NCBI RefSeq assembly: GCF_041262525.1
Contig: NZ_JBGCCK010000019.1
Span: 1-64,000 of the forward strand
Direction: 5' to 3'
From: Streptacidiphilus sp041262525
GTDB lineage: Bacteria > Actinomycetota > Actinomycetes > Streptomycetales > Streptomycetaceae
Length of the DNA stretch: 64,000 nt
The notes under the pieces were generated by a model that had not been told where the DNA came from, made no database searches, and was given only the letters and a program-made list of their open reading frames with translations. The translations under genes and the position numbers were made by a program. Shown here in pieces: positions 22,703 to 31,909 of this stretch. The first letter of the stretch is position 1. Each line of letters begins with the position of its first letter.

Positions 22703-24553
22703 TCAGCCGAGCTTGGAGACGTCGCGGACCGCGCCGCGGTCGGCGCTGGTGGCCATCGCCGCGTAGGCGCGCAGCGCCGCCGAGACCTTGCGCTCGCGGG
22801 CCTTCGGCGCGTAGACGCCGCCCAGCTCCGCGCGGCGCGCGGCCAGCTCCTCCTCGGGGACCAGCAGCTCGATGCCCCGGTTCGGGATGTCGATCCGGAT
22901 CCGGTCGCCGTCGCGCACCAGCGCGATGACCCCGCCGGAGGCCGCCTCGGGTGAGACGTGGCCGATGGAGAGGCCGCTGGTGCCGCCGGAGAAGCGTCCG
23001 TCGGTGATCAGCGCGCAGGACTTGCCCAGGCCCCGGCCCTTGAGGAACGAGGTCGGGTAGAGCATCTCCTGCATGCCGGGACCGCCCTTGGGGCCCTCGT
23101 AGCGGATGACGACGACGTCGCCCTCCTTGACCTGCTTGCGCAGGATCTTGTCGACGGCCTCGTCCTGCGACTCGCAGACCACCGCCGGGCCCTCGAAGGT
23201 CCAGATCGACTCGTCCACGCCGGCCGTCTTCACGACCGAGCCGTCCACGGCCAGGTTGCCGTGCAGCACGGCCAGGCCGCCGTCCTTGGAGTAGGCGTGC
23301 TCGACGGAGCGGATGCAGCCGCCCGACTGGTCGGTGTCCAGCGTGTCCCAGCGCTCGGACTGGGAGAAGGCCTCGGCGGAGCGGACGCAGCCGGGCGCCG
23401 CGTGCCAGAGCTCGACGGCCGCGTCGGAGGGCGAGCCCCCGCGGATGTCCCAGGTCTTCAGCCACTCGTCCAGAGAGTCGGAGTGCACGGTGTGCACGTC
23501 CTCGCGGAGCAGCCCGCCGCGGTGCAGCTCGCCCAGGATGGCGGGGATGCCGCCGGCGCGGTGCACGTCCTCCATGTAGTACGTGGTGGTCGGCGCGACG
23601 TTCGGGGCGACCTTGGCCAGGCAGGGCACCTTGCGGGAGAGCCGGTCGATGTCGGCCAGACCGAAGTCCAGCTCGGCCTCCTGCGCGGCGGCCAGCAGGT
23701 GGAGGATCGTGTTGGTCGAGCCGCCCATCGCGATGTCCAGCGACATCGCGTTCTCGAACGCGGCCTTGGAGCCGACGGCGCGCGGCAGCACGGACTCGTC
23801 GCCCTGCTCGTAGTAGCGCTTGGTGATCTCGACGACGGTCTGCCCGGCGCGCTCGTACAGCCCGCGGCGGGCGGTGTGGGTGGCCAGCACCGAGCCGTTG
23901 CCGGGGAGCGAGAGGCCGATGGCCTCGGTCAGGCAGTTCATCGAGTTGGCGGTGAACATGCCGGAACAGGAGCCGCAGGTCGGGCAGGCGTTCTCCTCGA
24001 TCCGGCGGATGTCCTCGTCGGAGACGTTCTCGTTGACCGCGTCCGCGATGGCGTTGATCAGGTCCAGCTTGCGGACGGTGCCGTCCACGAGGGTGGCCTG
24101 ACCGGCCTCCATCGGGCCGCCGGAGACGAAGACGGTCGGGATGTTGAGGCGCAGCGCGGCCATCAGCATGCCCGGCGTGATCTTGTCGCAGTTGGAGATG
24201 CAGATCAGCGCGTCGGCGCAGTGCGCCTCGACCATGTACTCGACGCTGTCGGCGATCAGGTCGCGGGAGGGCAGCGAGTAGAGCATGCCGCCGTGGCCCA
24301 TGGCGATGCCGTCGTCGACAGCGATGGTGTTGAACTCACGCGGCACCGCGCCCGCGGCCTTGATCGCCTCGGAGACGATCCGGCCGACCGGCGACAGGTG
24401 CGTGTGGCCGGGCACGAACTCGGTGAAGGAGTTGGCCACCGCGATGATCGGCTTGCCGATGTCCTCGCTGGCTACACCGGAGGCGCGCATGAGAGCGCGC
24501 GCGCCCGCCATGTTGCGACCGTGGGTGACCGTACGAGACCTCAGCTGCGGCAT
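22703..24553 (-). CDS. ilvD: Dihydroxy-acid dehydratase
   Basis: Fe-S dehydratase of valine, isoleucine and leucine synthesis, converting 2,3-dihydroxy-3-methylvalerate and 2,3-dihydroxyisovalerate to the 2-oxo acids. The 616-residue protein has the cluster cysteines in LICISNCDKITPGM and CPTCGSCSGMFTANSMN, plus GHGGMLYSLPSRDLIADSVE and the C-terminal ALITDGRFSGGTSGLSIGHV. The ATG at 24553 is preferred because AAGGAG lies 9 nt upstream; an in-frame TTG three codons earlier is too close to it. The size is that of the long IlvD form with three cluster cysteines. Confidence 0.96.
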   Translation of the reverse strand: MPQLRSRTVTHGRNMAGARALMRASGVASEDIGKPIIAVANSFTEFVPGHTHLSPVGRIVSEAIKAAGAVPREFNTIAVDDGIAMGHGGMLYSLPSRDLIADSVEYMVEAHCADALICISNCDKITPGMLMAALRLNIPTVFVSGGPMEAGQATLVDGTVRKLDLINAIADAVNENVSDEDIRRIEENACPTCGSCSGMFTANSMNCLTEAIGLSLPGNGSVLATHTARRGLYERAGQTVVEITKRYYEQGDESVLPRAVGSKAAFENAMSLDIAMGGSTNTILHLLAAAQEAELDFGLADIDRLSRKVPCLAKVAPNVAPTTTYYMEDVHRAGGIPAILGELHRGGLLREDVHTVHSDSLDEWLKTWDIRGGSPSDAAVELWHAAPGCVRSAEAFSQSERWDTLDTDQSGGCIRSVEHAYSKDGGLAVLHGNLAVDGSVVKTAGVDESIWTFEGPAVVCESQDEAVDKILRKQVKEGDVVVIRYEGPKGGPGMQEMLYPTSFLKGRGLGKSCALITDGRFSGGTSGLSIGHVSPEAASGGVIALVRDGDRIRIDIPNRGIELLVPEEELAARRAELGGVYAPKARERKVSAALRAYAAMATSADRGAVRDVSKLG

Positions 24554-24592
24554 TGCGCTCAACTCCTTGACTGGTGCCGTCGAGGGTACGCC

Positions 24593-25489
24593 CTATGCCC
24601 GCCCCTCGGACATCTTGTCCGGCATGCGGGCGGGCTTGGCGTGCGCCGTGCGAGCGGTGGACGCGGGCGCCGGTGCGGGCGCGGCGGCGAGATTGAGTCG
24701 GGTGAAGGCCAGCGCCTCGGCGAGGTCGGCCTCCCGTTCGACGGGCCCCGGCGCACGCCGGGTGTTGACCTCCAGCACGACGTGGCCGTCGAAGCGGTTC
24801 CTCGCCAGCCGCTCCAGCAGCTCCGCGCAGGGCTGGGTGCCGCGTCCGGGGATCAGGTGCTCGTCCTTGGCGGAGCCTGACCCGTCCGCGAGGTGGACGT
24901 GGCCGAGCCGGTCCCCCATCCGGTCCAGCATGGCGAGCGCGTCGGTGCGGGAGGTCGCTACGTGGGACAGGTCGATGGTGAAGTGCCGGTAGTCCTCGGT
25001 CGTGGGATCCCAGTCCGGCGAGTAGGCGGCGACCTCACGGTCGCGGTAGCGCCAGGGGTACATGTTCTCGACGGCGAAGCGGACGTCGGTCTCGTCCGCC
25101 ATCCGCCAGATGCCCTGGACGAAGTCGCGGGCGTACTGGCGCTGCCAACGGAACGGCGGGTGCACGACGACGGCGGAGGCGCCGAGTTTCTCCGCCGCGC
25201 TGCGGGCCTTCTCCAGCTTCTGCCACGGGTCCGTGCCCCATACGCGCTGCGTGATCAGCAGGCAGGGCGCGTGCACGGCGAGGATGGGGACCTGGTGGTA
25301 GTCGGAGAGGCGACGCAGAGCCTCTATGTCCTGGCTGATCGGATCGGTCCAGACCATGACCTCGACACCGTCGTAACCGAGCCGCCCCGCGATCTCGAAC
25401 GCGGCGGCGGTGTTCTCGGGATAGACCGAGGCGGTCGACAGCGCGATCTTCGCCTTCGGCACGACGATGCACTCTTCGTCTCGCTTCAC
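24593..25489 (-). CDS. Sugar phosphate isomerase/epimerase-like TIM-barrel protein
   Basis: About 298 residues in the xylose isomerase-like TIM barrel (AP endonuclease 2) superfamily. The barrel strands are visible: IALSTASVYPENTAAAFEIA, GYDGVEVMVW, ILAVHAPCLL, VVVHPPFRWQRQYARDF, FAVENMYPWRYRDREVAAYS, FTIDLSHVATSR, HVHLADGSGSAKDEHLIPGR and VVLEVNTR. Conserved His, Glu and Asp in these strands would hold a divalent metal. The GTG at 25489 gives the family-typical start VKRDEECIVV. The Pro/Ala-rich tail of 35 residues is disordered. The substrate is unknown. It is 39 bp upstream of ilvD on the same strand. Confidence 0.85.
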   Translation of the reverse strand: MKRDEECIVVPKAKIALSTASVYPENTAAAFEIAGRLGYDGVEVMVWTDPISQDIEALRRLSDYHQVPILAVHAPCLLITQRVWGTDPWQKLEKARSAAEKLGASAVVVHPPFRWQRQYARDFVQGIWRMADETDVRFAVENMYPWRYRDREVAAYSPDWDPTTEDYRHFTIDLSHVATSRTDALAMLDRMGDRLGHVHLADGSGSAKDEHLIPGRGTQPCAELLERLARNRFDGHVVLEVNTRRAPGPVEREADLAEALAFTRLNLAAAPAPAPASTARTAHAKPARMPDKMSEGRA

Positions 25490-25534
25490 GCCCCTACCGC
25501 CCACTTTCGCCACGCCTAACAGCTTAGAGAACCC

Positions 25535-25676
25535 CGTCAGGGGCGCGAGGCTCTGCTCGATGAACTGCGTGCGCGACGCGCCACCGAGGTGGTGAGTCCC
25601 CGAACGAGCAGGGCCATCCGCACAGGGTGGTTGCTCGCGCACGCAGTTCATCGAGCAGAGCCTCGCGCCCCTGACG
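25535..25676. repeat. Dispersed hairpin element, copy 6, expanded arms
   Basis: The longest copy. The core arms 25540-25576 and 25635-25671 are perfectly complementary over 37 bp. Flanking CGTCA (25535-25539) and TGACG (25672-25676) extend the stem to 42 bp. Relative to the other copies, about 12 bp (CTCTGCTCGATG) plus about 4 bp are inserted at the same places in both arms, keeping full pairing. The centre GCAGGGCCATCCGCACAGGG is the common one. It ends 4 bp before the Ppx/GppA stop. Confidence 0.92.
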
Positions 25677-25679
25677 GTT

Positions 25680-26615
25680 CTACTGTCCTGAGGAAAGCCG
25701 ATCCAGGCGACGCAGGATCACACCCTCCCGCAGCGCCCATGGGCAGATGTCCATCTCGTCGATGCGGAAGAGGTCCATCGCGCCCTCGGCCACCAGCGCG
25801 CCAGCGAGCAGCTGGCGGGCGCGGCCTTCCGAGACTCCGGGGAGGAGCACCCGCTGGGACTCGGACATCGCCGCCAGCCGGGGGACCCAGTCCTCCAGCG
25901 CGCCGCGAGTCAACCTGCGGGTCACCAGCGGGCCCTCCGCCTCCCGCGCCGCGCCGGTGATGCGGGCCAGTTGCTTGAAGGTCTTCGAGGAGCCCACCAC
26001 ATGGTCCGGAGGACCCAGCCGGGAGACCTCCGCCACAGTCCGGGCGATCTCCGCCCGTACGTGGCGGCGCAGCTCGCGGACGGATTCCGGCGTCGGGGGG
26101 TCCCCCGGCAGCCAGCCGGCGGTGAGGCGGCCGGCGCCCAGGGGGAGGGAGATCGCCGTGTCCGGCTCCTCGTCCAGGCCGCAGGCGATCTCCAGCGAGC
26201 CGCCGCCGATGTCCAGCAGCAACAGTCGGCCGCTGGACCAGCCGTACCAGCGGCGCGCCGCCAGGAAGGTCAGCCGGGCCTCGTCGCCGCCGGAGAGGAC
26301 CTTGAGCTCGATGCCGGTCTCGTCCTGGACCCGCTTGAGCACGTCCTCGCCGTTGGCCGCCTCGCGGATCGCGCTGGTGGCGAAGGGCAGGACCTCCTCC
26401 ACGCCCTTGTCCTCGGCGACCCGCATCGAGGACTCGACCATGTCGACCAGCCGCTCCACGCCGTCCTCGCGGATCGCGCCGTCCGCGTCCAGCAGCTCGG
26501 CCAGGCGCAGCTCTATCTTGTGGGAGTAGGCCGGCAGCGGCGCCGCGCCGGGGTGCGCGTCCACCACCAGGAAGTGGACGGTGTTGGATCCCACGTCGAG
26601 CACGCCGAGTCGCAT
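25680..26615 (-). CDS. Ppx/GppA family exopolyphosphatase
   Basis: A 311-residue actin-fold (ASKHA) phosphatase of the exopolyphosphatase/pppGpp phosphatase family. Phosphate-1 motif VLDVGSNTVHFLVVDA, then VLPFATSAIREAANGEDVL, phosphate-2 LLLLDIGGGSLEIACGLDEE and DHVVGSSKTFKQLARI. This is the short actinobacterial form with only the two N-terminal domains. In mycobacteria and Streptomyces, paralogues of this type act on short polyphosphate or may be regulatory. It may affect polyphosphate or stringent signalling; which substrate it uses cannot be told from sequence. Confidence 0.92.
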   Translation of the reverse strand: MRLGVLDVGSNTVHFLVVDAHPGAAPLPAYSHKIELRLAELLDADGAIREDGVERLVDMVESSMRVAEDKGVEEVLPFATSAIREAANGEDVLKRVQDETGIELKVLSGGDEARLTFLAARRWYGWSSGRLLLLDIGGGSLEIACGLDEEPDTAISLPLGAGRLTAGWLPGDPPTPESVRELRRHVRAEIARTVAEVSRLGPPDHVVGSSKTFKQLARITGAAREAEGPLVTRRLTRGALEDWVPRLAAMSESQRVLLPGVSEGRARQLLAGALVAEGAMDLFRIDEMDICPWALREGVILRRLDRLSSGQ

Positions 26616-26657
26616 AGCTGTCCACGCTACGCGATGCGGAGCGGCACGGTCAGCCGC

Positions 26658-27143
26658 TCAGCGCGTCGGCGGTGCCGGCGATGGTGGCGCGGGGAGCGCC
26701 TGGGCAGCGTGCCAGTCGGGTGCTACGCCGTTCGTGTCGCCGGGCTGGTCGCCGGTGAAGGTGTAGAGCGGGGCGCCGTTCAGGGTGACCTGGTCGCCGA
26801 CGCCGTCGGGGCGGAGCGTCGCCGAGAGCGTGCCCGCGACGCCGGGCGGCATCCGCAGTGGCGTGCCCGGTGTGGTCAGCAGCGGCGGGTGGGTCTTCAG
26901 GCACGCCGCGACGCAGCCGAAGGTGCCGACGGCGACGTTGTCGCCCGCGTAGCGGTAGAGCACCTGGCCGTTCGGGTCGGTGAAGACCCGGCCCTGGGTG
27001 TCGGTGTCCGTCACGAGCACGGTGAACGGCACGGGCGAGGGCGTGGTCGTTGGCGGGGGTGGCGTCGTGTCCGCGCAGGCCACGCCCACCAGGACGGGGG
27101 CGAACGCCGCGACGACGAGCGGTGCGATGACGAGTCTGCGCAT
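26658..27143 (-). CDS. Secreted Lipoprotein_15-type repeat protein
   Basis: A 161-residue exported protein. The signal peptide is MRRLVIAPLVVAAFAPVLVG with VACADT following; a lipobox-like Cys is present, but its -3 position is Gly rather than Leu, so lipidation is uncertain. Two copies of the secreted repeat (PF03640 pattern) are visible: GRVFTDPNGQVLYRYAGDNV with CVAACLKTHPPLL, and VTLNGAPLYTFTGDQPGDTN. The linker and C-terminus are Pro/Thr-rich. The role of this domain is unknown; it is common in actinobacterial surface proteins. Confidence 0.85.
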   Translation of the reverse strand: MRRLVIAPLVVAAFAPVLVGVACADTTPPPPTTTPSPVPFTVLVTDTDTQGRVFTDPNGQVLYRYAGDNVAVGTFGCVAACLKTHPPLLTTPGTPLRMPPGVAGTLSATLRPDGVGDQVTLNGAPLYTFTGDQPGDTNGVAPDWHAAQALPAPPSPAPPTR

Positions 27144-27161
27144 GACTGCCTCCTCGGCCCC

Positions 27162-30100
27162 TCAGTACTTGATCGTAACGCCGCTGACGGCGTGGACGTC
27201 GGTCAGTCCGCCCGTGGCGCCGGTGAAGCCGACCCTGACGTTGGGCGGCAGTGTGACCGCCACGTTGATGACCTGGTGCCCCTGGACCACGACCAGCAGT
27301 CGGCCGCCGGAGACGGTCACCGAGACCGTGACCGGGCCGCTCCGCAGGTGGGTGATCGCCGTGGAGGTCGCCGCGTAGACGAGGTGGCCGTTGATCGAGC
27401 CCACCGCGACCCCGACGAAGTTGTTCGACGGGTTGCCGGGGGCCTTGTAGGTGTCGAGGACGACCGCGACGCCCGGCAGCCCGAGCCAGCCGAGTCCCTG
27501 ACCGCCGGCGCCGAGCGAGTTCGCGCCGCGCTTGCTCGCGTCCAGCATCGCGAAGGTCAGCCCGTCCGCGCCGGTGCCGCCGCCGAGGGTGGCGGTGAAG
27601 TTCGCGGCGAGGTGGGCCGAGGGAACCGCGGTGGACTGGAAGTCCGAGCCCCTCTGGTTGGTCTTGGCCTGGGTCAGCACCAGCGTGGTGCCGTTCATGA
27701 CCGCCGTGCCGTTGCGGACCCAGCCGTTCGGGCCGGGCGGTGGCACCGCGTAGGAGGCGGCGGTGATCGCCGCGTCGCGGACGGTGTGGATGTCGTTGAG
27801 GGTGCCGGTACCGCCGGTGAAGGCCAGGTACGCGGCGGGCGGAAGCGAGGCGACGGCGGTCGCGAACAGTTTCACGCCGTCGACCAGGACGGTCACCGTC
27901 TTGCCCGCGACCGAGACGTTGACCACGTGCGGCCCGCTGCGCAGGTTCGGCACCTGGGTGCTGGTCGCCGCGTAGACGAAGCCGTTGGCGGTGGCGCCGG
28001 TGGCCAGCCCGACGAAGTTGTTTGACGGGTCGAGCGGGTTCTTGAAGGTGTCCAGGGTGACCGCCACCCCCGGCATCGGCGCCCAGCCGAGCGCGCCGCC
28101 CGCGAGGCCGACGGAGGTCGGGGTGACCTTGGCCGGGTCGAGGAGCGCGAAGCTCATCCCGTCCGCGCCGCTGCCGCCGCCGATGACGGCGGTGAACGTG
28201 GCGTTCAGACCGTTGGTCAGCACCGGGACCGGGAAGACCGCGGAGCCCGCCTGCCAGTTCAGCGCCTGGGTGAGGTCGAGGTCGCCGCCGGAGAGCTGGG
28301 TGGAGCCGTTGAGCTGCCAGCCGCCCGCGCCCGGGTTGGGTACGACGATCCGGCCGGATGGGAGCGACGCGGTGCCGGTCAGCGACTCCGGCTGCGGGCC
28401 GCTGCCGTCGTCGGAGGTGATCTGGTAGACGCCGTTGAAGACGCCCGTCGAGGTAGGCGAGAAGGTGACGGCCTGGTGCACCACGTCACCGGGCTGGAGC
28501 TGCTGGCCCTCGCTGATCGGGTTGCCGGCCAGGAAGGGCGCGGCGGGCGCGGCCGCCTTCGTGATGGTCAGCGGGATGTTGCCGGTGTTGCTGATGTCGA
28601 AGGTCAGCGTCTTGGAGGTGCCGACCGGGACGGTGCCGTAGTCCGTACCGGTCGGAGTGATCGTCAGATGCGAGGCGCCCTGCACCGCGCTGCCGCTCAG
28701 GGAGACCGTCGCCGACCCGTCCGGGCCGACCACCGAGAGCGAGCCCGTGTCGCCGTTCGACGCGGCGGTCGGGGCGTAGCTCACCTGGATGTTGACCGAC
28801 TGCTTCGACGGGACCACCTGCCCGGCGGCCGGGAGGCCGGAGGCGGAGAAGGGGGCGTTCGGAGCGGTGGTCGAGGAGACCGTCTCGTCGCTGGTCCCGG
28901 TGTTGGTGATGGTGACGCCGAGAGTACGGACGCTGCCGGTGGCGATCTGGCCGAAGTCGAGCAGGTCGGGGAAGGCGGTGAATCCTGGCGCGGTGCCGTA
29001 GCCGGTGACGCCGAAGCCGATCGTGGCGAGGTTGGTGCCGAAGCTCACCACGGCGCTCGCGGGTCCGGCCTTCTTCGGCGAGAAGGTGAGCGGCACGGCG
29101 TAGGACTGACCGGCTGTCAGCGTCACGGGCAGTCCGGCCGGAGCGGCGGCGAAGGGGCTTCCCGCAGGCGTGGTCACCGTGTTGATCGTGACCGTGCGGG
29201 TCGCCTTGACGGTCAGCGTGGCACTGCCGCTCGCGTTGACGGCGACGTCCCCGACGTTCGTCGAGGGCCCGATCAGCGCGGAGCCGGACGGCAGGCCGAA
29301 GGCCAGCACATGGCCGTCGCGGGTGCCGACGTAGACGCGGCCGCCGCTGGTCGCGGGCACCGCGAACTTGGCGGCGGTGCCGATCGGCGCGGAGAAGAGC
29401 AGCCGCAACTGGTTGCCGCTGGGGAGCGCGTCGTAGGCGCGGAGCTGGCCGTTGGCGCCGTTGGTGCCGTCCGCGTACTCGGACCAGACGGTGGCCGATC
29501 CGGCCGTGGTGCCGTCGGAGGTGATCACCGGCGAGCCCGAGGTGTAACCGAAGGTCTCCAGACTGGTCGCCACCGGAGTGAGCCGCGGGTTGCCACTGCC
29601 GTCCAGGCCGAAGGAGAGGGCGCGCAGCGGGCCGCGCGAGCCGACGACGTAGACGAAGCCGCCTTGTCCTCCGTAGGCGCCCGAGTGTCCCCAGACGCCT
29701 TGGAACGGTCCCGAGATGCCGAGCACCGCGTCCCCGCCACCGGGCCCCTGGGAGCGGCCGCCGAGGTGGTCGCGGTCCAGCAGGAAGATCCGCCCGTCCT
29801 TGCCGACCTGGACCAGCAGGTGCGGATGCGCGCTGCTCGCCCCGAACGGCAGGCCGGTCCCGGTGGGCAGGCCGAGCGGTCCGCCGGAGCCGAGATCGGT
29901 GTCGTTCTGGTCCAGGGTGGCCGCGTTGGCGGGGCTGAAGAAGTCCTGGGTGTGCAGCGAACCGTCGCTGTTGACGCCGAGCCGGACGACGGACTCGGAG
30001 AGCTGGCCGGGCGGACGGCTGCCCGGGCCGGGGGCGGGGGTGAGACCGTTGCCGGTCGCGAAGAGGATCCGGCCGGGGCCGTCCGAGAGCAGCCCGCCGC

Positions 30101-30878
30101 CGCCCTGCCAGACCCCGGCCATGCCGTTGGTGGATCCGTTCTCGGTCGCCCAGAGCGTGAGCGCGCGGGTGCTGGTGTTCACGCCCGCGATGTAGCCGAC
30201 GTAGGAAGGGAAGTCGCAGTGGGAGCCGAAGCCGGCGTAGACGTGGCCGTCGAGCAGCAGCAGGCCGGGCCGCTGGTTGACGGTGGCGGGGTTGAACGCC
30301 CGGCTGAGGTCGTTGGTCGGCGCGCCGTGGATCTTCACAGGCCAGCCGCTGCGCTCCAGGCCGGAGGCCGGGTCGATGGCGTGCAGGTACCAGCCGGGGT
30401 GGGCGCCGTCGGGGTCGTTGACCTTGGAGGTCACGTAGACCGTGCCGCTCGACGGGTCGTAGACGGGCGCGCTGGTGACGCCCAGGTTCGGGGCGAGGTC
30501 GCCGCAGCCGATGTTCGCCGCGGCCCAGGGGGTGCCGAGCGTGCGGGTCCAGCGGATGGCGCCGGTGGCGGCGTCGATCCCGTAGACCTTGTCGTTCTCG
30601 GTGGCGGCGATCAACGTGGAGCCGATGACGAGCGGCTGGGCGTAGACCTGTCCGTCCACAGCTGTGGAGAACTGCTGGCCGAAGCTGGAGCTGGACACCT
30701 GGGCGGGGGTGAGACCGGGCTCGTGCGGGTCCCAGCCGGTGCGCAGCGTGTCCTGCGACATCGTCTGCTCGTCGGCGCGGGCGTGCCCGGCCGAGAGTCC
30801 GGCCCCGATCCCGCCTGCGACGAGCAGACAGATCGTCAGAATTGTTGACGGATAAGCCGATCTCCACCCTTTCACCAT
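27162..30878 (-). CDS. Large secreted PQQ-like propeller / Ig-like / lectin mosaic protein
   Basis: A 1238-residue exported protein. Signal sequence about 1-36 (ILTICLLVAGGIGAGLSAGH). Residues about 50-500 form a PQQ/quinoprotein-like beta-propeller (VYGIDAATGAIRWTRTLGTP, GTVYVTSKVNDPDGAHPGWY). About 510-830 holds three immunoglobulin-like modules of the choice-of-anchor D/ASPM type (FPDLLDFGQIATGSVRTLGV, DYGTVPVGTSKTLTFDISNT). About 850-1238 carries two tandem legume-lectin-like domains (GADGMSFALLDP and GADGLTFAMLDAS, each followed by GVAV..LDT..NP.NNFVG). It is likely a surface or matrix carbohydrate-binding protein. No enzymatic motif was seen. Confidence 0.88.
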   Translation of the reverse strand: MVKGWRSAYPSTILTICLLVAGGIGAGLSAGHARADEQTMSQDTLRTGWDPHEPGLTPAQVSSSSFGQQFSTAVDGQVYAQPLVIGSTLIAATENDKVYGIDAATGAIRWTRTLGTPWAAANIGCGDLAPNLGVTSAPVYDPSSGTVYVTSKVNDPDGAHPGWYLHAIDPASGLERSGWPVKIHGAPTNDLSRAFNPATVNQRPGLLLLDGHVYAGFGSHCDFPSYVGYIAGVNTSTRALTLWATENGSTNGMAGVWQGGGGLLSDGPGRILFATGNGLTPAPGPGSRPPGQLSESVVRLGVNSDGSLHTQDFFSPANAATLDQNDTDLGSGGPLGLPTGTGLPFGASSAHPHLLVQVGKDGRIFLLDRDHLGGRSQGPGGGDAVLGISGPFQGVWGHSGAYGGQGGFVYVVGSRGPLRALSFGLDGSGNPRLTPVATSLETFGYTSGSPVITSDGTTAGSATVWSEYADGTNGANGQLRAYDALPSGNQLRLLFSAPIGTAAKFAVPATSGGRVYVGTRDGHVLAFGLPSGSALIGPSTNVGDVAVNASGSATLTVKATRTVTINTVTTPAGSPFAAAPAGLPVTLTAGQSYAVPLTFSPKKAGPASAVVSFGTNLATIGFGVTGYGTAPGFTAFPDLLDFGQIATGSVRTLGVTITNTGTSDETVSSTTAPNAPFSASGLPAAGQVVPSKQSVNIQVSYAPTAASNGDTGSLSVVGPDGSATVSLSGSAVQGASHLTITPTGTDYGTVPVGTSKTLTFDISNTGNIPLTITKAAAPAAPFLAGNPISEGQQLQPGDVVHQAVTFSPTSTGVFNGVYQITSDDGSGPQPESLTGTASLPSGRIVVPNPGAGGWQLNGSTQLSGGDLDLTQALNWQAGSAVFPVPVLTNGLNATFTAVIGGGSGADGMSFALLDPAKVTPTSVGLAGGALGWAPMPGVAVTLDTFKNPLDPSNNFVGLATGATANGFVYAATSTQVPNLRSGPHVVNVSVAGKTVTVLVDGVKLFATAVASLPPAAYLAFTGGTGTLNDIHTVRDAAITAASYAVPPPGPNGWVRNGTAVMNGTTLVLTQAKTNQRGSDFQSTAVPSAHLAANFTATLGGGTGADGLTFAMLDASKRGANSLGAGGQGLGWLGLPGVAVVLDTYKAPGNPSNNFVGVAVGSINGHLVYAATSTAITHLRSGPVTVSVTVSGGRLLVVVQGHQVINVAVTLPPNVRVGFTGATGGLTDVHAVSGVTIKY

Positions 30879-31067
30879 ATCGAGAGAATGCTCCCGCTTT
30901 GTCCCTGCGTCGAGAGGGCACGGCGCACGACGCGCGGGGGTTCATCCGGCCGGGCCAGCACGCCCCCCGGACGGCGGAGACGATCCCGACAGCCTGTCGG
31001 AAAGATTCGCCCGGCCTCGCCCGCAGGCCGTCCGAGCCGACCGCCCGGGGCGACATAGGCTGAGTGG

Positions 31068-31892
31068 GTGGCAGCAGTAGACGTAACCATCAGCAGCACC
31101 GCCGACCTCAAGGCGGCGAAGAAGGCGGCCAAGGCCGCACGCAAGCGCGAGGTGAGCCTGGACTTCCCCCGCGCCTGGGTCGACTTCGCCGATCCGGCCG
31201 ACGCCGAACAGGTCTTCCGGTGCGACCTCACCTGGCTCACCTCCCGGTGGACCTGCGTCTTCGGACGCGGCTGCCACGGCATCCGGCCGGGCCGCGCCAG
31301 CGACGGCTGCTGCACCCTGGGCGCGCACTGGTCCGACGAGGACGACCAGCAGCGTGTCCTCGGTCACGCCGCCCGGCTGACGTCCGAGACCTGGCAGTTC
31401 CACCGCCAGGGCACCGGCCCGAAGGGCATCAGCGAGCCGGACGACGACGGCGAGCTGCGCACCCGCAGGATCGACGGCGCCTGCATCTTCCTCAACCGTC
31501 CGGGCTTCTCCGGCGGCGAGGGCTGCGCGCTGCACACGCTGGCGCTGACCGAGGGCCTGGAGCCCCTGGAAACCAAGCCGGACGTCTGCTGGCAGCTGCC
31601 GATCCGCCGCGCCTACGACTGGATCGACCGCCCCGACGACACCCGCTTCCTCCAGGTCACCATCGGCGAGTACGACCGCCGCGGCTGGGGCCCCGGCGGC
31701 CACGACCTGCAGTGGTGGTGCACCGGCAGCCCCGACGCGCACGTCGGCGCGGACCCGGTCTACGTGAGCTACCGCGCGGAGCTGACCGAACTGATGGGCC
31801 CGGCCGGCTACGCCGAGCTGGTCCAGCACTGCCTCCGCCACCTCGACAACCCGGCCGGCCCCGTCGCCCCGCACCCGGCGGACCAGGCTTGA
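31068..31892 (+). CDS. Hypothetical cysteine-rich protein
   Basis: A 274-residue cytoplasmic protein without signal or membrane segments. The N-terminus is lysine-rich (KAAKKAAKAARKREVSLD). A Cys cluster follows: FRCDLTW, WTCVFGRGCHGI and DGCCTLGAHW. Later cysteines occur in GACIFLNRPGF, GEGCALHTLAL and DVCWQLPIR. The pattern resembles the YkgJ/DUF3109-type group of putative Fe-S or zinc proteins. I recognise it as a conserved actinobacterial hypothetical but know no function. It is divergent from the propeller/lectin gene. Confidence 0.8.
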   Translation: MAAVDVTISSTADLKAAKKAAKAARKREVSLDFPRAWVDFADPADAEQVFRCDLTWLTSRWTCVFGRGCHGIRPGRASDGCCTLGAHWSDEDDQQRVLGHAARLTSETWQFHRQGTGPKGISEPDDDGELRTRRIDGACIFLNRPGFSGGEGCALHTLALTEGLEPLETKPDVCWQLPIRRAYDWIDRPDDTRFLQVTIGEYDRRGWGPGGHDLQWWCTGSPDAHVGADPVYVSYRAELTELMGPAGYAELVQHCLRHLDNPAGPVAPHPADQA

Positions 31893-31909
31893 GCCGTCGC
31901 CCGCTCTCG

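Noticed and set aside
22958..24880. Long plus-strand open frame over ilvD and its neighbour
   Set aside because: It is the antisense shadow of ilvD, whose Fe-S motifs are unmistakable.
28476..30848. Long plus-strand open frame opposite the propeller/lectin gene
   Set aside because: High GC content gives long open antisense frames. Residue composition (Arg/Gly/Ala-rich, no motifs) and codon bias fit only the minus-strand gene.
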